NCBI GenBank assembly: GCA_910588315.1
Contig: CAJUQF010000033.1
Span: forward strand, 1 to 6,514
DNA length: 6,514 bases
Source of the DNA: an uncultured Christensenellaceae bacterium
GTDB lineage: Bacteria > Bacillota > Clostridia > Christensenellales > Pumilibacteraceae
Reading direction: 5' to 3'
The translations under genes were made by a program, and so were the position numbers. Positions 6,105 through 6,514 of the stretch are shown one piece after another. Within the stretch, counting starts at the first letter, position 1; each line of letters starts with the position of its first letter. The notes beneath the pieces were generated by a model. That model searched no databases. It was not told the origin of the DNA and saw nothing but the letters and a program-made list of their open reading frames with translations.

Positions 6105-6514
6105 ATGAAAGAACAACAGGAAGCTTTGGATGTTTTAAATGAATTGAGAGGCGAACTTGAAAACGCACACGGCTTTTTTTCCAAAAAGGTCGACGTCGAT
6201 CTGTGTATCGATTTATGCAACAAGCTTACGCGTTTACTTCCGGAAACAATGAAAGATGCAAACTACGTTAAAGAGAAACGTAAAGAAATTTTGGAAAACG
6301 CCGACGTCGTAGCAAAAAACACCATACGTGCGTCCGAAGAAAAGGCGAATAAACTCGTATCCGAAACCGAAATAGTGAAGAACGCGCAGATCGCGTCCAA
6401 ACAGATAATCGAAAACGCATATGCGCAATGCGACAATCTCATTCTTCGTACCAAGGCGCATTTGGATAATTTGTTTAAAGAATCCGGCGATTTGCTGAAA
6501 AGAATAATCCTTTA
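6105..6514 (+). CDS. Coiled-coil protein, DivIVA/ATP-synthase-b-like, 3' end outside window
   Basis: The function is unknown. The frame opens at ATG 6105 behind AAGGA and runs 136 codons plus 2 bases without a stop, so the C-terminus is missing. There is no signal peptide or membrane segment. Residues 1-20 (KEQQEALDVLNELRGELEN) and 31-65 are predicted amphipathic helices by eye, with the conserved-looking LCNKLTRLLPETM between. From about 60 the sequence is one long charged helix with regularly spaced Ala and Glu: ENADVVAKNTIRASEEKANK, LVSETEIVKNAQIASKQI, IENAYAQCDNLILRTKAHLD. This pattern resembles DivIVA, FliH and ATP-synthase-b-like proteins. From memory, similar proteins, often labelled only 'ATPase' or 'hypothetical', sit just after coaD in many Clostridia. 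The resemblance to F-ATPase b is a generic coiled-coil likeness and does not make this an ATP synthase subunit, despite the atp genes upstream. A 7-T run (6174-6180) lies within codons 24-26. Confidence 0.85.
   Translation, partial: MKEQQEALDVLNELRGELENAHGFFSKKVDVDLCIDLCNKLTRLLPETMKDANYVKEKRKEILENADVVAKNTIRASEEKANKLVSETEIVKNAQIASKQIIENAYAQCDNLILRTKAHLDNLFKESGDLLKRIIL

Noticed and set aside
6171..6191. T-run followed by an A-run (GGC T7 CC A5 GG) resembling a terminator or slippage site
   Set aside because: It lies within the conserved-looking coding frame of the coiled-coil gene, has no preceding GC-rich stem, and the frame continues normally on both sides.
6105..6514. Reading the coiled-coil gene as an ATP synthase b subunit belonging to the atp operon
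   Set aside because: There is no N-terminal membrane helix, and it sits after coaD rather than in the Fo position; the likeness is generic to charged long helices.

Overview
The window holds ordinary bacterial housekeeping genes, all on the + strand and tightly packed with no gap longer than 32 bases. It reads as the end of an F1Fo ATP synthase operon running directly into a second group of conserved metabolic and translation genes. Base composition is roughly balanced, CpG dinucleotides are common, and TGA, TAA and alternative starts (GTG, TTG) are used as in the standard bacterial code. The gene set suggests an uncultured anaerobic Bacillota/Clostridia-type bacterium: atpA-G-D-C, a bacterial alanine racemase, and rsmD-coaD followed by a coiled-coil protein of a kind I associate with clostridial coaD loci. 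This is an inference from gene content; there is no rRNA or other decisive marker here.

Positions 2-3514 carry the F1 sector: the C-terminal part of AtpA (alpha), then complete AtpG (gamma), AtpD (beta) and AtpC (epsilon), in the canonical order. The genes are joined by 4-base stop/start overlaps (alpha/gamma, beta/epsilon) or a 2-base gap (gamma/beta). This is typical of translationally coupled subunits made in fixed ratios. Fo, delta and the N-terminal third or more of alpha lie upstream of the window, so the coupling ion (H+ or Na+) cannot be judged.

Positions 3547-6093 carry alr (D-alanine for peptidoglycan), a 5-formyltetrahydrofolate cyclo-ligase (folate one-carbon pool), rsmD (16S rRNA guanine-N2 methyltransferase) and coaD (coenzyme A synthesis). 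These overlap by 23 or 29 bases or are 1 base apart. From 6105 to the window end is the N-terminal part of a helical, coiled-coil protein resembling DivIVA or ATP-synthase-b-like proteins. No terminator is visible between any of the genes, so the whole window may be read as one long transcript.

I do not see a new biological system here. The points most worth a second look are: (1) the alanine racemase, which is short and has Ala where the well-studied enzymes carry a carbamylated Lys; (2) a perfect 7-bp inverted repeat that buries the alr start codon, in a gene without a clear ribosome binding site; (3) a promoter-like element whose predicted start falls at the rsmD ATG; and (4) the uncharacterised coiled-coil protein after coaD.
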